DNA of 64,000 nt from Microvirga rosea (GCF_020595095.1 NZ_JAJDOP010000007.1:1-64000); one strand, 5' to 3'; shown: positions 8,440 through 19,758, numbered from the stretch's first letter. Program-made: numbers and translations. Notes: generated by a model from the letters alone, not told the origin.

Positions 8440-9141
8440 CTAATCGTCGCGAGAGAAAGTCTCATCGAACGAATAACCGGTTCCGCGCACAGTCCTGATG
8501 GGATCGGGCTTGTGCGGGATCTTGATCGCTTTCCGCAACCGTCCCACGTGAACATCGACGGTGCGTTCATCGATATAGACATCATGTCCCCACACGGCAT
8601 TGAGCAGGTGCTCGCGCGTGAAGACCCGGCCGGGGCTCGTCATCAGGAACTCCAAGAGACGGAACTCGGTCGGCCCGAGATGGAGTTCCTTGCCACTGCG
8701 GCGCACCCGATGGGTTTCGCGATCCAGCTCCATGTCGCCGGCTGTCAGAAGCGTCGCGATATGCGTCGGCTTCGTCCGGCGTAGGAGCGCGCGGACGCGC
8801 GCCAGAAGCTCGGGAACCGAGAAGGGCTTGACGATATAATCGTCCGCCCCGGTCGAGAGCCCCCGAATGCGGTCGCCCTCCTCGCCCCTTGCGGTGAGCA
8901 TGATAATCGGCATGCGTTCCGTTTCGGGGCGAATACGGATGCGCCTGCAGAGTTCGATACCTGACAGGCCCGGCAGCATCCAATCGAGAAGAACCAGATC
9001 CGGCACCTGTTCACGCAGCCTGATCTCGGCCTCGTCGCCTCTCCCGACCGCATCAACCTCATAGCCCTCGGCTTCGAGATTATACCGAAGAAGAAGTGTC
9101 AGGGGCTCCTCATCCTCGACAATCAGAACACGCGGCCCCAT
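8440..9141 (-). CDS. phoB: phosphate regulon response regulator PhoB
   Basis: An OmpR-type response regulator of 233 residues. The receiver domain has the acidic pocket (Glu9, Asp10, Glu11), the phosphoacceptor Asp53, Thr83 and Lys105. The C-terminal winged helix contains GPTEFRLLEFLM and RTVDVHVGRLRKAI, which bind Pho boxes. When phosphorylated by PhoR it activates phosphate-scavenging genes. It is the last gene of the pstS-pstC-pstA-pstB-phoU-phoB operon, three bases after phoU, and is thus probably autoregulated through the Pho box before pstS. Confidence 0.95.
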   Translation of the reverse strand: MGPRVLIVEDEEPLTLLLRYNLEAEGYEVDAVGRGDEAEIRLREQVPDLVLLDWMLPGLSGIELCRRIRIRPETERMPIIMLTARGEEGDRIRGLSTGADDYIVKPFSVPELLARVRALLRRTKPTHIATLLTAGDMELDRETHRVRRSGKELHLGPTEFRLLEFLMTSPGRVFTREHLLNAVWGHDVYIDERTVDVHVGRLRKAIKIPHKPDPIRTVRGTGYSFDETFSRDD

Positions 9142-9144
9142 GCA

Positions 9145-9855
9145 TCAAGCTCCGGCCTTCGTGACGTCGATGGAGCGGTCGTTCTTCGGCCGGTCGATCG
9201 CCAATGTTTCGCCGCTGACCAGATAATAGACAGTCTCGGCGATGTTGGTGGTGTGATCGCCGATGCGTTCGATGTTCTTTGCGCAGAACAGAAGGTGAGT
9301 ACAGAACGAGATGTTCCGCGGATCTTCCATCATGTAGGTGAGAAGCTCACGGAAGAGCGATGTGTAGAGCGCATCGATCGCTCCGTCGCGCTGCCACACA
9401 TCGAGAGCGCGCACCGTATCCTGCTGCGCATAGGCATCGAGGACATCCTTGAGCTGGCCCAAAACCAGATCGCTCATATTCTGAACGCCCACAACGATCT
9501 TGTGCGCCTGGAAGGGACCTCCGATGGCCAGGGCACGCTTGGCAATGTTCTTCGCCAGGTCACCGATACGCTCGACGTTGCCGGAGACGCGAATGGCGGA
9601 GATCGTCTCGCGAAGATCGACTGCAAGAGGCTGGCGCCGCGCAATCGTCAGAATGGCATTCTCCTCCACTTCCCGCTGGAGCAGATCCAGCCGGCTGTCG
9701 GACGAGATAACGGTTTGCGCCAGCGGCAGATCGCCCCGCACCAGAGCCGCAATGGCGTCGACGAGCATCTTCTCCGCGATGCCGCCCATCTCAGAGATCC
9801 GGCGCCGGAGGCTCTGCAAGTCATTGTCATAGGAGCTGACGATATGCTCCGCCAT
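9145..9855 (-). CDS. phoU: phosphate signalling protein PhoU
   Basis: A 236-residue all-helical protein of two tandem PhoU repeats. The repeats carry the metal-binding segments around RIGDLAKNIAKRA and RIGDHTTNIAE (Glu/Asp-rich). PhoU links the state of the PstSCAB transporter to PhoR and represses the Pho regulon when phosphate is plentiful. It lies between pstB and phoB in the usual order. Confidence 0.95.
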   Translation of the reverse strand: MAEHIVSSYDNDLQSLRRRISEMGGIAEKMLVDAIAALVRGDLPLAQTVISSDSRLDLLQREVEENAILTIARRQPLAVDLRETISAIRVSGNVERIGDLAKNIAKRALAIGGPFQAHKIVVGVQNMSDLVLGQLKDVLDAYAQQDTVRALDVWQRDGAIDALYTSLFRELLTYMMEDPRNISFCTHLLFCAKNIERIGDHTTNIAETVYYLVSGETLAIDRPKNDRSIDVTKAGA

Positions 9856-9875
9856 GGAAAGGCCTCCTTGAAGGG

Positions 9876-10694
9876 TCAGCCGAAGCGGCCCGTGATGTAA
9901 TCTTGTGTTTGTTTCTTGTTCGGCGTCATGAACATCTTGTTGGTCGGCCCGAACTCGACGAGCTCTCCCAGATACATGAACGCCGTAAACTGGGAGATGC
10001 GAGCCGCCTGCTGCATGTTGTGCGTCACGATGACGATCGTGAACTCGGAGCGGAGCTGCTCGATGAGTTCCTCGATTTTCCCGGTGGAAATCGGATCCAA
10101 AGCGGATGTCGGCTCATCGAGCAGGATCACCTCCGGCCGTTGAGCGATCGTCCGGGCGATGCACAGCCGCTGCTGCTGACCTCCCGAAAGGCCCATTCCG
10201 GATTGGCGCAGCTTGTCCTTCACCTCATCCCAAAGAGCGGCTTTCCGAAGAGCCTCTTCGATGCGGTTATCGAGATCGGCCTTGGACAGCTTTTCATACA
10301 GGCGGATGCCGAAAGAGATATTGTCGTAGATCGACATGGGAAATGGCGTCGGCTTCTGGAACACCATGCCGACGCGGGCCCGAAGCTCGTTCACATCCAC
10401 GGATGGAGAGAGGATGTTCTGCCCATCGAGAAGGATCTCTCCTTGTGCCCGCTGCTCCGGATACAGGCTGTAGATGCGATTGAAGGTCCGCAGCAGGGTT
10501 GACTTGCCGCAGCCTGAAGGCCCGATGAGGGCCGTGACCTGCCGGTCGCAGAAATCGAGGGAAATATCCTTCAGGCTTCGAAAATCGCCATAGAAGAAGT
10601 TCAGATTCCGGACGGAGATGCGGATCGGGGCATGGATATCGGCAGCCGCCGCATTCCCGATCGCGTTGCTCGCGGTGACAGCGATCGAAGTCAT
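9876..10694 (-). CDS. pstB: phosphate ABC transporter ATPase
   Basis: The ATP-hydrolysing subunit of the Pst phosphate importer. The 272-residue protein has Walker [10 protein letters not shown] (58-66), a Q-loop at [11 protein letters not shown], signature LSGGQQQR (169-176) and Walker B ILLDEP with the D-loop SALD. The open frame continues 28 codons upstream, but ATG 10694 overlaps the pstA stop (ATGA) and begins the family sequence. Operon position and length are normal. Confidence 0.95.
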   Translation of the reverse strand: MTSIAVTASNAIGNAAAADIHAPIRISVRNLNFFYGDFRSLKDISLDFCDRQVTALIGPSGCGKSTLLRTFNRIYSLYPEQRAQGEILLDGQNILSPSVDVNELRARVGMVFQKPTPFPMSIYDNISFGIRLYEKLSKADLDNRIEEALRKAALWDEVKDKLRQSGMGLSGGQQQRLCIARTIAQRPEVILLDEPTSALDPISTGKIEELIEQLRSEFTIVIVTHNMQQAARISQFTAFMYLGELVEFGPTNKMFMTPNKKQTQDYITGRFG

Positions 10695-11587
10695 CGGGCA
10701 TGATCCTTCTTCAACAACAGACGCGCCACGACGGACAGCGCCAGGATGGAAAGCGTGATGATCAGGGCTCCCGCCCAAGCGAGGGAGCGCCAGTTTTCGT
10801 ATGGGGCGAGCGCGAACTGATAGATCATGACGGGCAGGTTGGAGACGCCCCCCATCAGGTTCGGCTTGAACCAGAAATTGTTGTTGAGCGCCGTGAACAG
10901 CAGCGGTGCCGTCTCACCCGCGATACGAGCCGTTGCGAGCAGGATGCCCGTGACCATGCCGGCGCGGGCAGCCCGCCAGCTGACGTGAACAATAACGGTC
11001 GACATGGGTGCGCCCAGGGCAGCGCCTGCTTCACGCAGGGAACCGGGCACGAGGCGCAACATGTCCTCCGTCGTCCGCACGATCACCGGAATTGCGATGA
11101 TGGCGAGAGCGACGCCGCCCGCCCACCCGGAATAGCCGCCAAGGGGCGGAACCATGAACGTGTAGACGAAGAGGCCGATCAGAATGCTCGGGGCGGCGAG
11201 GAGGACATCGTTCACGAAGCGGATGACCTCGGCGAGCTTGGAGCCTTTTCCGTACTCCGCCAGATACGTTCCGGCCAGAACACCGATCGGCGTCGCGACC
11301 ACGATTCCCAACATGGTCAGGATAAGGCTGCCTACGATGGCATTGGCGATGCCGCCACCCTCGGTCCCTGGACCGGGGGTCACATGCGTAAAGACATCGA
11401 GGGAAAGTGCAGTGCCGCCCTCATAGAGCAGCATCAACAGAATCCAGCCGAGCACGGATGCGCCAAGAGCCGTAAATACGGTGCATACGATCTTGAGCGT
11501 CCGGTCGGCAAGCCGGCGGCTTCTCCGCACACGGCCCCAGGCCGGCGCGCTCGCCTGCCGGTCATCATGAGAGATTTCGCTCATCAT
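10691..11587 (-). CDS. pstA: phosphate ABC transporter permease PstA
   Basis: The second membrane subunit of the Pst importer, about 298 residues and six membrane segments. The cytoplasmic coupling loop is visible as the [14 protein letters not shown] segment. Two adjacent ATG codons (11587, 11584) follow an AGAGGA ribosome binding site; the first is used here. It starts 7 bp after the pstC stop and overlaps pstB by ATGA. Confidence 0.93.
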   Translation of the reverse strand: MMSEISHDDRQASAPAWGRVRRSRRLADRTLKIVCTVFTALGASVLGWILLMLLYEGGTALSLDVFTHVTPGPGTEGGGIANAIVGSLILTMLGIVVATPIGVLAGTYLAEYGKGSKLAEVIRFVNDVLLAAPSILIGLFVYTFMVPPLGGYSGWAGGVALAIIAIPVIVRTTEDMLRLVPGSLREAGAALGAPMSTVIVHVSWRAARAGMVTGILLATARIAGETAPLLFTALNNNFWFKPNLMGGVSNLPVMIYQFALAPYENWRSLAWAGALIITLSILALSVVARLLLKKDHAR

Positions 11588-11594
11588 TGTCCTC

Positions 11595-12566
11595 TCATTG
11601 GGTGCGGACCCGCGCAATCAGGAGACGCGCGAGGACGAGAACGGCAAACGTGACCAGGAACAGGATACAACCGAGGGCGATGAGAGCACTCAGATGCAGA
11701 TCAGAAGCTTCGTTGAACTCGTTCGCGATCCGGGACGCGATCGTCGAACTCGGATCGAAAAGAGAGAGGGACAGACGGTTGGCGTTGCCGATCACGAAGG
11801 TTACCGCCATGGTCTCGCCGAGCGCTCGCCCCAGGCCCAGCATGATCGCTCCGATGATGCTGACACCCGATTGCGGCAGGAGCACATGGCGAACGACTTC
11901 CCAGGTCGTGCAGCCGATGCCGTAGGCACTTTCGCGGAGAATTGTCGGAATTTGATCGAGAATATCCCGGGTGATCGACGCGATGAACGGAATGATCATG
12001 ATCGCCAGAATAATGCCGGCGGTCAGGAGGCCGACCCCCGACGGAACCCGCGCATAGAGAACCGTGCCGACGATGGGCAGCCCTTCGACGAGGTTGGAGA
12101 CCGGCACCTGGATGAACCGGGCAAACAAAGGAGCGAAAACGAAGAGGCCCCACATGCCGTAGATGATGCTGGGCACGGCGGCGAGAAGCTCGACCGTCGT
12201 CGCCACGGGCCGCTTCAGCCAAGGTGGGCAAAGCTGCGTGAGGAAGATGGCGATGCCGATGGAAATCGGCACACCGATCACGAGGGCGATCACGGCCGAC
12301 GTCAACGTTCCGGCAATCGCCACCCAGGCTCCGAATTCCTCCTTGCCGACATTCCAAACGCTGGAGGTCACGAAGCCCAGGCCGAATTCCCGGAAGGCCG
12401 GCCAGCCCCCGTAAACCATGGAGCCGAGAATGCCGGCCAGGACGATCAGAACGAGCAAGGCGGAAGAAAAACTGGCCCAGCGGAAAACCGCATCGGATAA
12501 CGATTTTGGGGCACGGCGGGTCGTCTGCATGGTCGAGATGGACATCCGTTCAGACAAAGCAACCAT
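11595..12566 (-). CDS. pstC: phosphate ABC transporter permease PstC
   Basis: The first membrane subunit of the high-affinity phosphate importer, 323 residues with six membrane segments and a short cytoplasmic N-terminus. The coupling motif [14 protein letters not shown] is clear. GGAG lies eight bases before ATG 12566; in-frame ATGs at 12545 and 12530 are alternatives. It follows pstS after 35 bp. Confidence 0.93.
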   Translation of the reverse strand: MVALSERMSISTMQTTRRAPKSLSDAVFRWASFSSALLVLIVLAGILGSMVYGGWPAFREFGLGFVTSSVWNVGKEEFGAWVAIAGTLTSAVIALVIGVPISIGIAIFLTQLCPPWLKRPVATTVELLAAVPSIIYGMWGLFVFAPLFARFIQVPVSNLVEGLPIVGTVLYARVPSGVGLLTAGIILAIMIIPFIASITRDILDQIPTILRESAYGIGCTTWEVVRHVLLPQSGVSIIGAIMLGLGRALGETMAVTFVIGNANRLSLSLFDPSSTIASRIANEFNEASDLHLSALIALGCILFLVTFAVLVLARLLIARVRTQ

Positions 12567-12601
12567 CCGCCGTACTCCGATTTCGAGAGAGTGTCAGCCA
12601 C

Positions 12602-13645
12602 TTACTTCTTGAAGAGGGGCTGACCCGACTTGTCCTTGATGTCCTTCGTCCAGGCGGCCTGGATCATGGCGACGACGTTGTCCGGGAGCGGAACATAGTC
12701 GAGATCGCTCGCGAGCTTGTCGCCGCTCTTGTAGGCCCAATCGAAGAACTTCAGAACTTCAGCGGTCTGCTCCGGCTTCTCGGGAGCCTTGTAGACGAGG
12801 ATGAAGGTCGGAGCCGTGATCGGCCAAGCTTCATCGCCGGCCTGATCGGTCAGGGAGATGCCGAAGCCCGGAGCGGCGCTCCAGTTCGCGTTGGCGGCAG
12901 CGGCCTGGAATGCCTTGTCGGCCGGGGCCGGGAACTTGCCGGCCTTGTTCTGCAGAAGCGTGTACGGGATATTGTTCTGCTTGGCGTAGGCGTATTCCAC
13001 GTAGCCGATGGAATTCGGAACCTGCTTGACGGTGGCCGCAACACCCTCGTTGCCCTTCCCGCCCTGGCCGACCGGCCAGCTCACGCTGGTGTTCGCTCCC
13101 AGATCCGCCTTCCAAGAAGCGGAAACCTGCGACAGGTAGGTGGTGAAGACATTCGTCGTGCCGGACGCATCGGAACGATAGACCGGGGTGATGGCCGCGT
13201 CGGGAAGCTTCACGCCCTCATTGAGCTTGGCAATGCGGGCGTCGCTCCACTTGGCGATCTTACCCTGGAAAATATCGGCCAGGATTTCGCCCGTGAGCTT
13301 CAATTGGCCGGCGGTGACGCCCGGAACGTTGACGACCGGGACCACGCCGCCCATGACGGTCGGGAACTGCAGAAGGCCGTGCTTTTCGAGATCCTCTCCC
13401 TTCATGGGAGCATCGGTTGCGCCGAAATCCACGGTCTTGGCCTGAATTTGCTTGATGCCGCCACCGGAGCCGATCGACTGATAATTCAGGCCGTTTCCGG
13501 TCTCTTTCTTATAGGCCTCGGCCCATTTCGCATAGACCGGGAAGGGGAAAGTTGCGCCTGCGCCGGTGATATCGGCGGCAGCGGCCGGCGTCGCGAGGCT
13601 AACGGCGGCAAGGCCAGCCGCAAAGGCGAAGGACAGGAACTTCAC
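12602..13645 (-). CDS. pstS: periplasmic phosphate-binding protein PstS
   Basis: A 347-residue secreted protein. Residues 1-23 are a typical signal peptide with an AAA-A cleavage site. The mature protein opens with ITGAGATFPFPVYAKW and has the phosphate-binding SIGSGGGIKQI and DFGATDAPM segments and RSDASGTT. It delivers phosphate to PstCAB. It is first in the operon and lies behind a multiple Pho box (13739-13767). Confidence 0.96.
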   Translation of the reverse strand: MKFLSFAFAAGLAAVSLATPAAAADITGAGATFPFPVYAKWAEAYKKETGNGLNYQSIGSGGGIKQIQAKTVDFGATDAPMKGEDLEKHGLLQFPTVMGGVVPVVNVPGVTAGQLKLTGEILADIFQGKIAKWSDARIAKLNEGVKLPDAAITPVYRSDASGTTNVFTTYLSQVSASWKADLGANTSVSWPVGQGGKGNEGVAATVKQVPNSIGYVEYAYAKQNNIPYTLLQNKAGKFPAPADKAFQAAAANANWSAAPGFGISLTDQAGDEAWPITAPTFILVYKAPEKPEQTAEVLKFFDWAYKSGDKLASDLDYVPLPDNVVAMIQAAWTKDIKDKSGQPLFKK

Positions 13646-13738
13646 GAGACGTCTCCTTGTTCATACAAGCGCGGCACCTTGCCTTTGAGGACAAGTCTTG
13701 GCCGCGCCGGACAGCTATGGCCTCCCCGTTACGGGTCT

Positions 13739-13767
13739 AAGACAGTTGGATGACAGTCCCGTGACAA
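13739..13767 (-). promoter_or_regulatory. triple Pho-box repeat before pstS
   Basis: The minus strand has three 7-bp direct repeats at exact 11-bp spacing: TTGTCAC (13761-13767), CTGTCAT (13750-13756) and CTGTCTT (13739-13745). PhoB dimers bind pairs of such repeats (consensus CTGTCAT, 4-bp gap). The pstS start is 94 bp downstream. I could not fix a single -10. Confidence 0.85.
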
Positions 13768-13941
13768 CGCCCCGAGAGCAACAAGGATGCGTTGCGCACG
13801 AAGGGGAAATGCGGGCAGAAATGCTTTGTCCACCCAGGAGTTGAACCCGGAGCGTCTTGCCTAGATACAACCTGAGGCTTGGGCGGTAGATCTGACATCA
13901 TGCTTGGGGTTAACGGGTCACATGACGAAACAGAGGTCCTG

Positions 13942-16900
13942 ATGCCGCAGGCCTTCCCTGTGGGCGGGGGACAAACCGGAGCCCTCATCAGATCGTTCGA
14001 CTGGTCACGGACGAGCCTCGGCCCGATCCACTCCTGGCCTCAAAGCCTCAAGACGGCCTTGAACGTCATCTTGCAAACGCCGGTCCCCATGGTCATGCTC
14101 TGGGGGCCCGATGGCGTCATGCTGTACAATGATGCCTACTCGACCTTTGCGGCAGGCCGGCATCCACGGCTTCTCGGTTCCAAGGTGCTTGAAGGGTGGC
14201 CTGAAGTCGCCGACTTCAACCGCAGGGTGATGGAAACCGGGCTGCGGGGAGAAACTCTGTCCTTTCAGGACCAGCACCTGGTCCTTTATCGCAATGGCGT
14301 CCCGGAAGACGTCTGGATGGACCTGGACTATAGCCCGGTTCTGGATGAAACCCATCGTCCGGCGGGGGTTCTTGCCGTCGTGGTGGAAACCACCCAGCGC
14401 GTTCGGACGCAGAATGCCCTTGAGGAGCGGGACGAGCAGCTGCGCCTTGCCCAGGAAGCGGGCGGGATTGGGATGTTCGATCTCGACATGGCCAGCAATC
14501 AGCTGAGCGTCACGCCGGAATTCTGCCGGATCTATGGCCTTCCGCCATCCGATGTTCTGTCCTCGTCAGCCGTCGAATGCCTTGTCCTGCCGGAGGACAA
14601 AGATATCATTTCTCGTCCCGAGACGAGAGGAAACGGCCTAGCGCAGCCCTCGGTCGAATACAGGATCGTTCGGCGCGATACCGGGGAGCTGCGGTGGATC
14701 AGCCGAAAGGCCAAGTTCATCCATGATGCCGACGGGAAGCGCGTTCGTTTCATCGGTGCAGTCCAGGACATCACGGACCGCAAGGAAGCGGAAGAGGCGC
14801 TGCGTATCAGCAAGGAGCGGCTTCTCTATGCCCTTGACGCCGCCGGAATGGTCGGCACCTGGGACTGGCATATTCCGTCCGACACCATCTACGCCGATGC
14901 CAAGTTCGCGGACATGTTTTCAGTCGATCCTGATCTAGCGGCCCAAGGAACGTCCAGGCGCAACTTCAAGAGCCGAATTCACCCGGACGATGTCGCGCGG
15001 GTGATGGCGGCGACGGAACACAGCATTGCGACGGGCGAGAAATTCTCCCAGGAATACCGGCTCATTCAACAGGACGGAACCCTGAGATGGGTGATCGGCC
15101 AGGGGGAATGCCTCTACGACGAGGACGGCAAGCCGCTGCGCTTTCCCGGCGCGGTGGTCGATGTGACCGAGCGCAAGCACACCGAAGAAGCCCTGCGTGA
15201 GAGCGAGGCCCGGTTCCGCCTCATGGCCGACAGCGCCCCCGCGCTGATCTGGGCCACGGATGCCGAAGCCAAGCTGACCTTCGTCAACAAGCGCTACGAG
15301 AAGGAGCTCGGTCTTACTCTCGAGGGCATTCATCGGGGCGAATGGCGGAAGGTCATCTACGAGGAAGATGGCGAGCAGCTTACCGGCGCATTCATGCGCG
15401 CCTATCAGACACAGACGCCTTTTCAGGCCGAGGTCCGTGTCTGGGATCGGCAGGGCCGACTCCGGTGGCTGCGATGCGAAGGCGTCCCGCGGCGCGACAC
15501 CATGGGGCAGTTCCTCGGCTATGTCGGCTGCAACATCGATATCACGGAAGCCCGCCTGGCCGCGGATGCCCTCGAGGCAAAGATTGAGCAGCGGACGCGG
15601 GAGTTGAACTCCATTTGGCGCGTTTCCCGGGACCTCTTCTGCATCTGCGGTTTTGACGGCTACTATCAGAGTGTCAATCCTGCCTGGACGGAGGCCCTTG
15701 GTTACGCGGCTCAGGAACTGATCGGACGATCATGTCTCGACCTCGTGCATCCCGAAGACGTGGAGAGAGCCAAGAGCGAGTTCGACCGCCTCCGCCACAC
15801 CGACATGGTGGAGACAGACCTGCGCATCCGGGCGCATGACGGAAGCTATCGCTGGTATAACTGGACCAGCATCGCCGAGGGCGACGTCTTCTACGCTGCA
15901 GGACGCGACATCACAGGGCGCAAGGAACTCGAGGAACAACTCAGGCAAAGCCAGAAGATGGAAGCGATCGGGCAGCTGACAGGGGGAATTGCCCATGACT
16001 TCAACAATCTTCTCACCGGCATCATCGGATCCCTCGATCTCCTGAAGACCCGCCTCGGACAAGGCCGTTACGAACACATCACACGATACGCCGATGCGGC
16101 GACGACATCCGCCAATAAAGCTGCTTCATTAACGCATCGCCTGCTGGCCTTCGCGCGCCGTCAGCCGCTGGACCCGCGACCGGTCAACGTCAATCAGCTC
16201 GTGAAGTCCATGGAGGACCTTCTGCACCGGACCACCGGCGAGAGCATCAGCCTGAACCTGAAAACAGATTCCGGCTTGTGGCTGACGCGCTGCGATCCCA
16301 ATCAGCTGGAGAACGCGCTTCTCAATCTCGTCATCAACGCCCGCGACGCCATGCCGGAGGGCGGAAAGCTGACGATCGAAACCTCCAATGTCGGCCTGGA
16401 TGACGACGAGGTGGCAGCACAGCGCGACATTTCTCCAGGACAATACATAGCGCTCTGCGTCACCGACACGGGCATCGGCATGCCGCCCGAGGTCAGGATG
16501 CGTGCCTTCGATCCCTTCTTCACCACAAAGCCTCTCGGCCAGGGAACGGGCCTTGGTCTGTCGATGATCTATGGATTTGCGAAGCAGTCCGAAGGACATG
16601 TCCGCATCACCTCGGAAGTCGGCAAGGGAACGACGGTCAAGATTTACCTTCCCCGTTATACGGGAGGCATAAAGGACGAGGCTTCCCCCGATGATGCGGG
16701 GCAGCGGAAATCCGGCGCGGGCGAAGTCGTTCTCGTGGTGGAGGACGACGCGACCGTTCGCAGCCTGATCGTCGACGTGCTGGCGGATCTCGGGTACCAG
16801 GCCCTGGAGGCTTGTGACGGTCCCACAGGGTTGCAGTGCCTCAAATCCATTCACCACATCGATCTCTTGATCACGGATGTCGGCCTGCCCGGCATGAACG

Positions 16901-17139
16901 GACGCGATCTCGCAGACGCAGCGCGAGAGCAACGGCCTGATCTGAAAGTTCTTTTCATCACGGGGTATGCGGAGAATACCGCTCTTGCTTCGGGCTTTCT
17001 CGGTCACGGCATGGAGATGATCACCAAACCGTTTGCGGTGGACAATCTCGCGGCACGGATTCGCGACATGATCGAGCACCAGACCGTCCATCGGAGGATC
17101 GGAGGTCAACCGGCACGCATCACTTATTCGGGATCGTGA
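13942..17139 (+). CDS. multi-PAS hybrid histidine kinase with C-terminal receiver
   Basis: A soluble sensor of about 1065 residues with no membrane segment. In order: an N-terminal PAS-like region starting [14 protein letters not shown], then four PAS/PAC units (about 155-275, 280-405, 410-535, 540-665), a HisKA domain with His685 in [11 protein letters not shown], an HATPase with Asn799 and DTGIGMPPE and GTGLGLSM, and a receiver with Asp979 ([11 protein letters not shown]). The start is ambiguous: TTG 13879, ATG 13900 or ATG 13942. The last has GAGG five bases upstream and is used. The gene sits between pstS and phoR and overlaps the 3' end of phoR by 20 bp. The signal sensed is unknown. Confidence 0.85.
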   Translation: MPQAFPVGGGQTGALIRSFDWSRTSLGPIHSWPQSLKTALNVILQTPVPMVMLWGPDGVMLYNDAYSTFAAGRHPRLLGSKVLEGWPEVADFNRRVMETGLRGETLSFQDQHLVLYRNGVPEDVWMDLDYSPVLDETHRPAGVLAVVVETTQRVRTQNALEERDEQLRLAQEAGGIGMFDLDMASNQLSVTPEFCRIYGLPPSDVLSSSAVECLVLPEDKDIISRPETRGNGLAQPSVEYRIVRRDTGELRWISRKAKFIHDADGKRVRFIGAVQDITDRKEAEEALRISKERLLYALDAAGMVGTWDWHIPSDTIYADAKFADMFSVDPDLAAQGTSRRNFKSRIHPDDVARVMAATEHSIATGEKFSQEYRLIQQDGTLRWVIGQGECLYDEDGKPLRFPGAVVDVTERKHTEEALRESEARFRLMADSAPALIWATDAEAKLTFVNKRYEKELGLTLEGIHRGEWRKVIYEEDGEQLTGAFMRAYQTQTPFQAEVRVWDRQGRLRWLRCEGVPRRDTMGQFLGYVGCNIDITEARLAADALEAKIEQRTRELNSIWRVSRDLFCICGFDGYYQSVNPAWTEALGYAAQELIGRSCLDLVHPEDVERAKSEFDRLRHTDMVETDLRIRAHDGSYRWYNWTSIAEGDVFYAAGRDITGRKELEEQLRQSQKMEAIGQLTGGIAHDFNNLLTGIIGSLDLLKTRLGQGRYEHITRYADAATTSANKAASLTHRLLAFARRQPLDPRPVNVNQLVKSMEDLLHRTTGESISLNLKTDSGLWLTRCDPNQLENALLNLVINARDAMPEGGKLTIETSNVGLDDDEVAAQRDISPGQYIALCVTDTGIGMPPEVRMRAFDPFFTTKPLGQGTGLGLSMIYGFAKQSEGHVRITSEVGKGTTVKIYLPRYTGGIKDEASPDDAGQRKSGAGEVVLVVEDDATVRSLIVDVLADLGYQALEACDGPTGLQCLKSIHHIDLLITDVGLPGMNGRDLADAAREQRPDLKVLFITGYAENTALASGFLGHGMEMITKPFAVDNLAARIRDMIEHQTVHRRIGGQPARITYSGS

Positions 17140-18430
17140 CCTCGTCCTCGCAGGCCGGCAATGTCACCGTGAAGCATGCCCCTTCCCCTAGCTCGCTCGT
17201 GATATCCAGACGTCCGCGGTGGCGGTTCACGATGTGCTTGACGATCGCCAGACCAAGGCCGGTTCCGCCTTTCTCACGGCTTGCTGCAGCGTCCACCCTA
17301 TAAAAGCGCTCGGTCAGGCGCGGCAGGTCCTCGGGCCCGATTCCGGGGCCGTAATCCCGAACACTCAACGTGGCCCGAGGCCGGCCGTCAGGAGCCCGAG
17401 TACGGACCAGCTCCACATCGACCTTGCCGCCGCTTTCCCCATACTTCACTGCATTCTCGATCAGGTTCTCGAGGACCCTGAGCAGTTCGTCCCGATCCCC
17501 CCGTACGGAAAGCGGCTGCTCCGGCAGGTGGGCCTGAATGACCGCGTTGCGATCTTTGGCAAGCGGTGAAAGCGTCTCGATCATATGCGCGGTGATCGAC
17601 CTGAGATCGATGCTCTCGGTCGGCGGCACATGAGCTCTCATCTCGATCCGGGACAAGGACAGAAGATCGTCGATCAGCCGCTTCATGCGCTGCGCCTGCC
17701 CGCGCATGATCTCGAGAAAACGCTCACGCGCCGTGGGATCGTTGCGGGCAGGCCCCTGGAGGGTCTCGACGAAACCGAGCAGGGATGCAAGGGGCGTGCG
17801 CAGCTCATGGCTGGCATTTGCCACGAAATCGGCCCGCATGGCCTCAAGACGGCGGGTCGACGTGAGATCCCTGAAGAAAAGAACGATTCCCGGACGTCCC
17901 CCGAGATCGGACGGGCTCCCGCGGAGCAGACCGATATGGACCTCAAAGGTCCTCTCCGTCGGAACGCGCTCCGCGTATTCGACCTTGAGCGGTTCACCGT
18001 GGGTCAGAACGTCATCGATGCCGTCCAGAACATCCGGGCTGCGCAGCGCGAAAGATAACGGGTGGTCGACTTTCAATCCCGGGAGCAAAACCCGGGCGGC
18101 CTCGTTGGCCTCGACGATCAAGGAGCGCTGATCCACCAGAATGACGGGATCCGGGATATGGGCGAGAATGGCCTCGGCCACACTGGAGCGCCGCGCTTCC
18201 TTCGTTTCCAGGCGCTCGACATGTCTCGACGAGCGCGACTGCCCCGCCGCAACGCTCGCGAAGACTACGGCCACGGCGGCGATCGCAAGGAGCCAACCAT
18301 CCCCGTAGCCTCGAACGGCAGCGGCAACCATCATGACCAGAGCGACAATGAGGCCCGCGCTCAAAGCGGCACTGCGCTCCGGCTGCAGCCTGCGACGCCC
18401 GGAAGGCTCCCTTGTCTCGGGTTCGCTCAT
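17120..18430 (-). CDS. phoR: phosphate regulon sensor kinase PhoR
   Basis: A membrane histidine kinase of 436 residues. Two N-terminal membrane segments (about 24-62) precede a PAS domain (about 90-190), a HisKA domain with His208 (ASHELRTPLASLLG) and an HATPase domain with RDYGPGIGPEDL and GGTGLGLAIV. In this order phoR is normally close to pstS, and PhoB is encoded in the nearby operon, which supports the name. ATG 18430 is used; the frame also begins with TTG two codons earlier. It lies 65 bp after a membrane protein gene on the same strand. Confidence 0.85.
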   Translation of the reverse strand: MSEPETREPSGRRRLQPERSAALSAGLIVALVMMVAAAVRGYGDGWLLAIAAVAVVFASVAAGQSRSSRHVERLETKEARRSSVAEAILAHIPDPVILVDQRSLIVEANEAARVLLPGLKVDHPLSFALRSPDVLDGIDDVLTHGEPLKVEYAERVPTERTFEVHIGLLRGSPSDLGGRPGIVLFFRDLTSTRRLEAMRADFVANASHELRTPLASLLGFVETLQGPARNDPTARERFLEIMRGQAQRMKRLIDDLLSLSRIEMRAHVPPTESIDLRSITAHMIETLSPLAKDRNAVIQAHLPEQPLSVRGDRDELLRVLENLIENAVKYGESGGKVDVELVRTRAPDGRPRATLSVRDYGPGIGPEDLPRLTERFYRVDAAASREKGGTGLGLAIVKHIVNRHRGRLDITSELGEGACFTVTLPACEDEVTIPNK

Positions 18431-18495
18431 GATCAACTCGGCAGGACGACGCGCTCTATCTATGGGAAAAGGTTCTGGAAGTCACCCGCAAGGTT

Positions 18496-19548
18496 TCACT
18501 TCTCGAGAATAGGTTCATCGTCTTCTTCGGGCTTGAACTTGCCGCGCATGGAGCGAATCCTGTTCCGGATTTCATAGGCGCCGAGAAACGCCAGGGCGAC
18601 GACGAACGGCACGAGGTAGTAGCACAGCCGATAAAGCAGGAGAGCCCCGAGGATGGGCTCTCGCGGATAGCTCGACAGCGCGAGCAGAATCGTTGCCTCG
18701 AAAACACCCAATCCGCCGGGAGCATGGCTCGCCACGCCCAGCATGACGGCAAAGATATAGATGGCGACGAATGTTTCGAAGCTGATGTTGTGACCGCCCG
18801 GAAGGAGGACGAACAGGACGGCGGCCCCGGCGCAGACATCGACCGCGCCGATCAGCATCTGAGCGACGGTCAGGCGAAACCCCGGAAGATCGAGGCGCCA
18901 GCCCTGGATCTTGACGGCCCTTCTCTTGATGGAAACCCAGACGAGGTAAGCCACCACAAGGGCGGCGGCCACAAGTCCTACGAGCTGATTGATCCAGATG
19001 TTCGTGTAGATGAGGCTCGCCACCTCATCGGCCTGCCGGATCATGCTCGAGGCCAGGACAAGCGCCATCCCTAACCAGAAGGTCACGCCGGCAATGACGG
19101 TGAGGCTCGCCACCCGCCCTGCGCTGATCCCTTTTGAGGAGTAGATCCAGTACCGCACCGTTCCTGCCGTCAGGAGCGGAAAACCCAAGGTGAAGCTCAC
19201 CGCATAGCTTGTAAAGGACGCCAAAGCGGTTGTTCGGTAAGGAATATGCAGCTTGAGCTGGCGAAGGGCGATGGCATCGTAACATGTCAGCAGGCTATAG
19301 CTGACGGCCGTGAACAGAATGGCGAGACCGATCTGCCTCAGGCTGGCGGCGGTGAAGGCGGATCTCAGCTCGTTGACGTCAATCCCGGATACGATGTGCC
19401 AGAGAACGACAAGCGAGGCGCCGAACAGGAGCAGGCTGCCGACCATTCCGATCCAGGCGAAACGGCGCGAGCGCCGCTCTTTCGGATGAAGAGCTTCAGC
19501 AGAAGTTATTTCCGGAGGAGGAGCCGGGATAGGTCTCATGTCGTTCAT
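18496..19548 (-). CDS. flippase-like integral membrane protein (UPF0104/YbhN type)
   Basis: About 350 residues with eight or so membrane segments. It resembles the lysylphosphatidylglycerol synthase membrane domain: the segments SYAVSFTLGFPLLTAGTVRY, GVASHAPGGLGVFEA and LLYRLCYYLVPF are characteristic. Members without the synthase domain are thought to move lipids across the membrane, but substrates are mostly unknown. ATG 19548 and ATG 19539 are both possible, neither with a good ribosome binding site. It may be cotranscribed with phoR. Confidence 0.75.
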   Translation of the reverse strand: MNDMRPIPAPPPEITSAEALHPKERRSRRFAWIGMVGSLLLFGASLVVLWHIVSGIDVNELRSAFTAASLRQIGLAILFTAVSYSLLTCYDAIALRQLKLHIPYRTTALASFTSYAVSFTLGFPLLTAGTVRYWIYSSKGISAGRVASLTVIAGVTFWLGMALVLASSMIRQADEVASLIYTNIWINQLVGLVAAALVVAYLVWVSIKRRAVKIQGWRLDLPGFRLTVAQMLIGAVDVCAGAAVLFVLLPGGHNISFETFVAIYIFAVMLGVASHAPGGLGVFEATILLALSSYPREPILGALLLYRLCYYLVPFVVALAFLGAYEIRNRIRSMRGKFKPEEDDEPILEK

Positions 19549-19758
19549 GAACAGCGAAGCCAGCCTCGGAGCGGATGTCTCGTTGGATCGGATGCAGCCC
19601 TGCATCTAAGGGCTAAAGGGCTCAACCGCCAGAGGCGCGGGTTGCTTAACCTTATTGAATGAACCGGAGCCGCGAATGTGTCAGATTAGCAACAGGGCTC
19701 TTGTGATAGGGGTTGTCAGGTTCAAAAACGCCTACAACAATGACCATAGTAGGGATGA

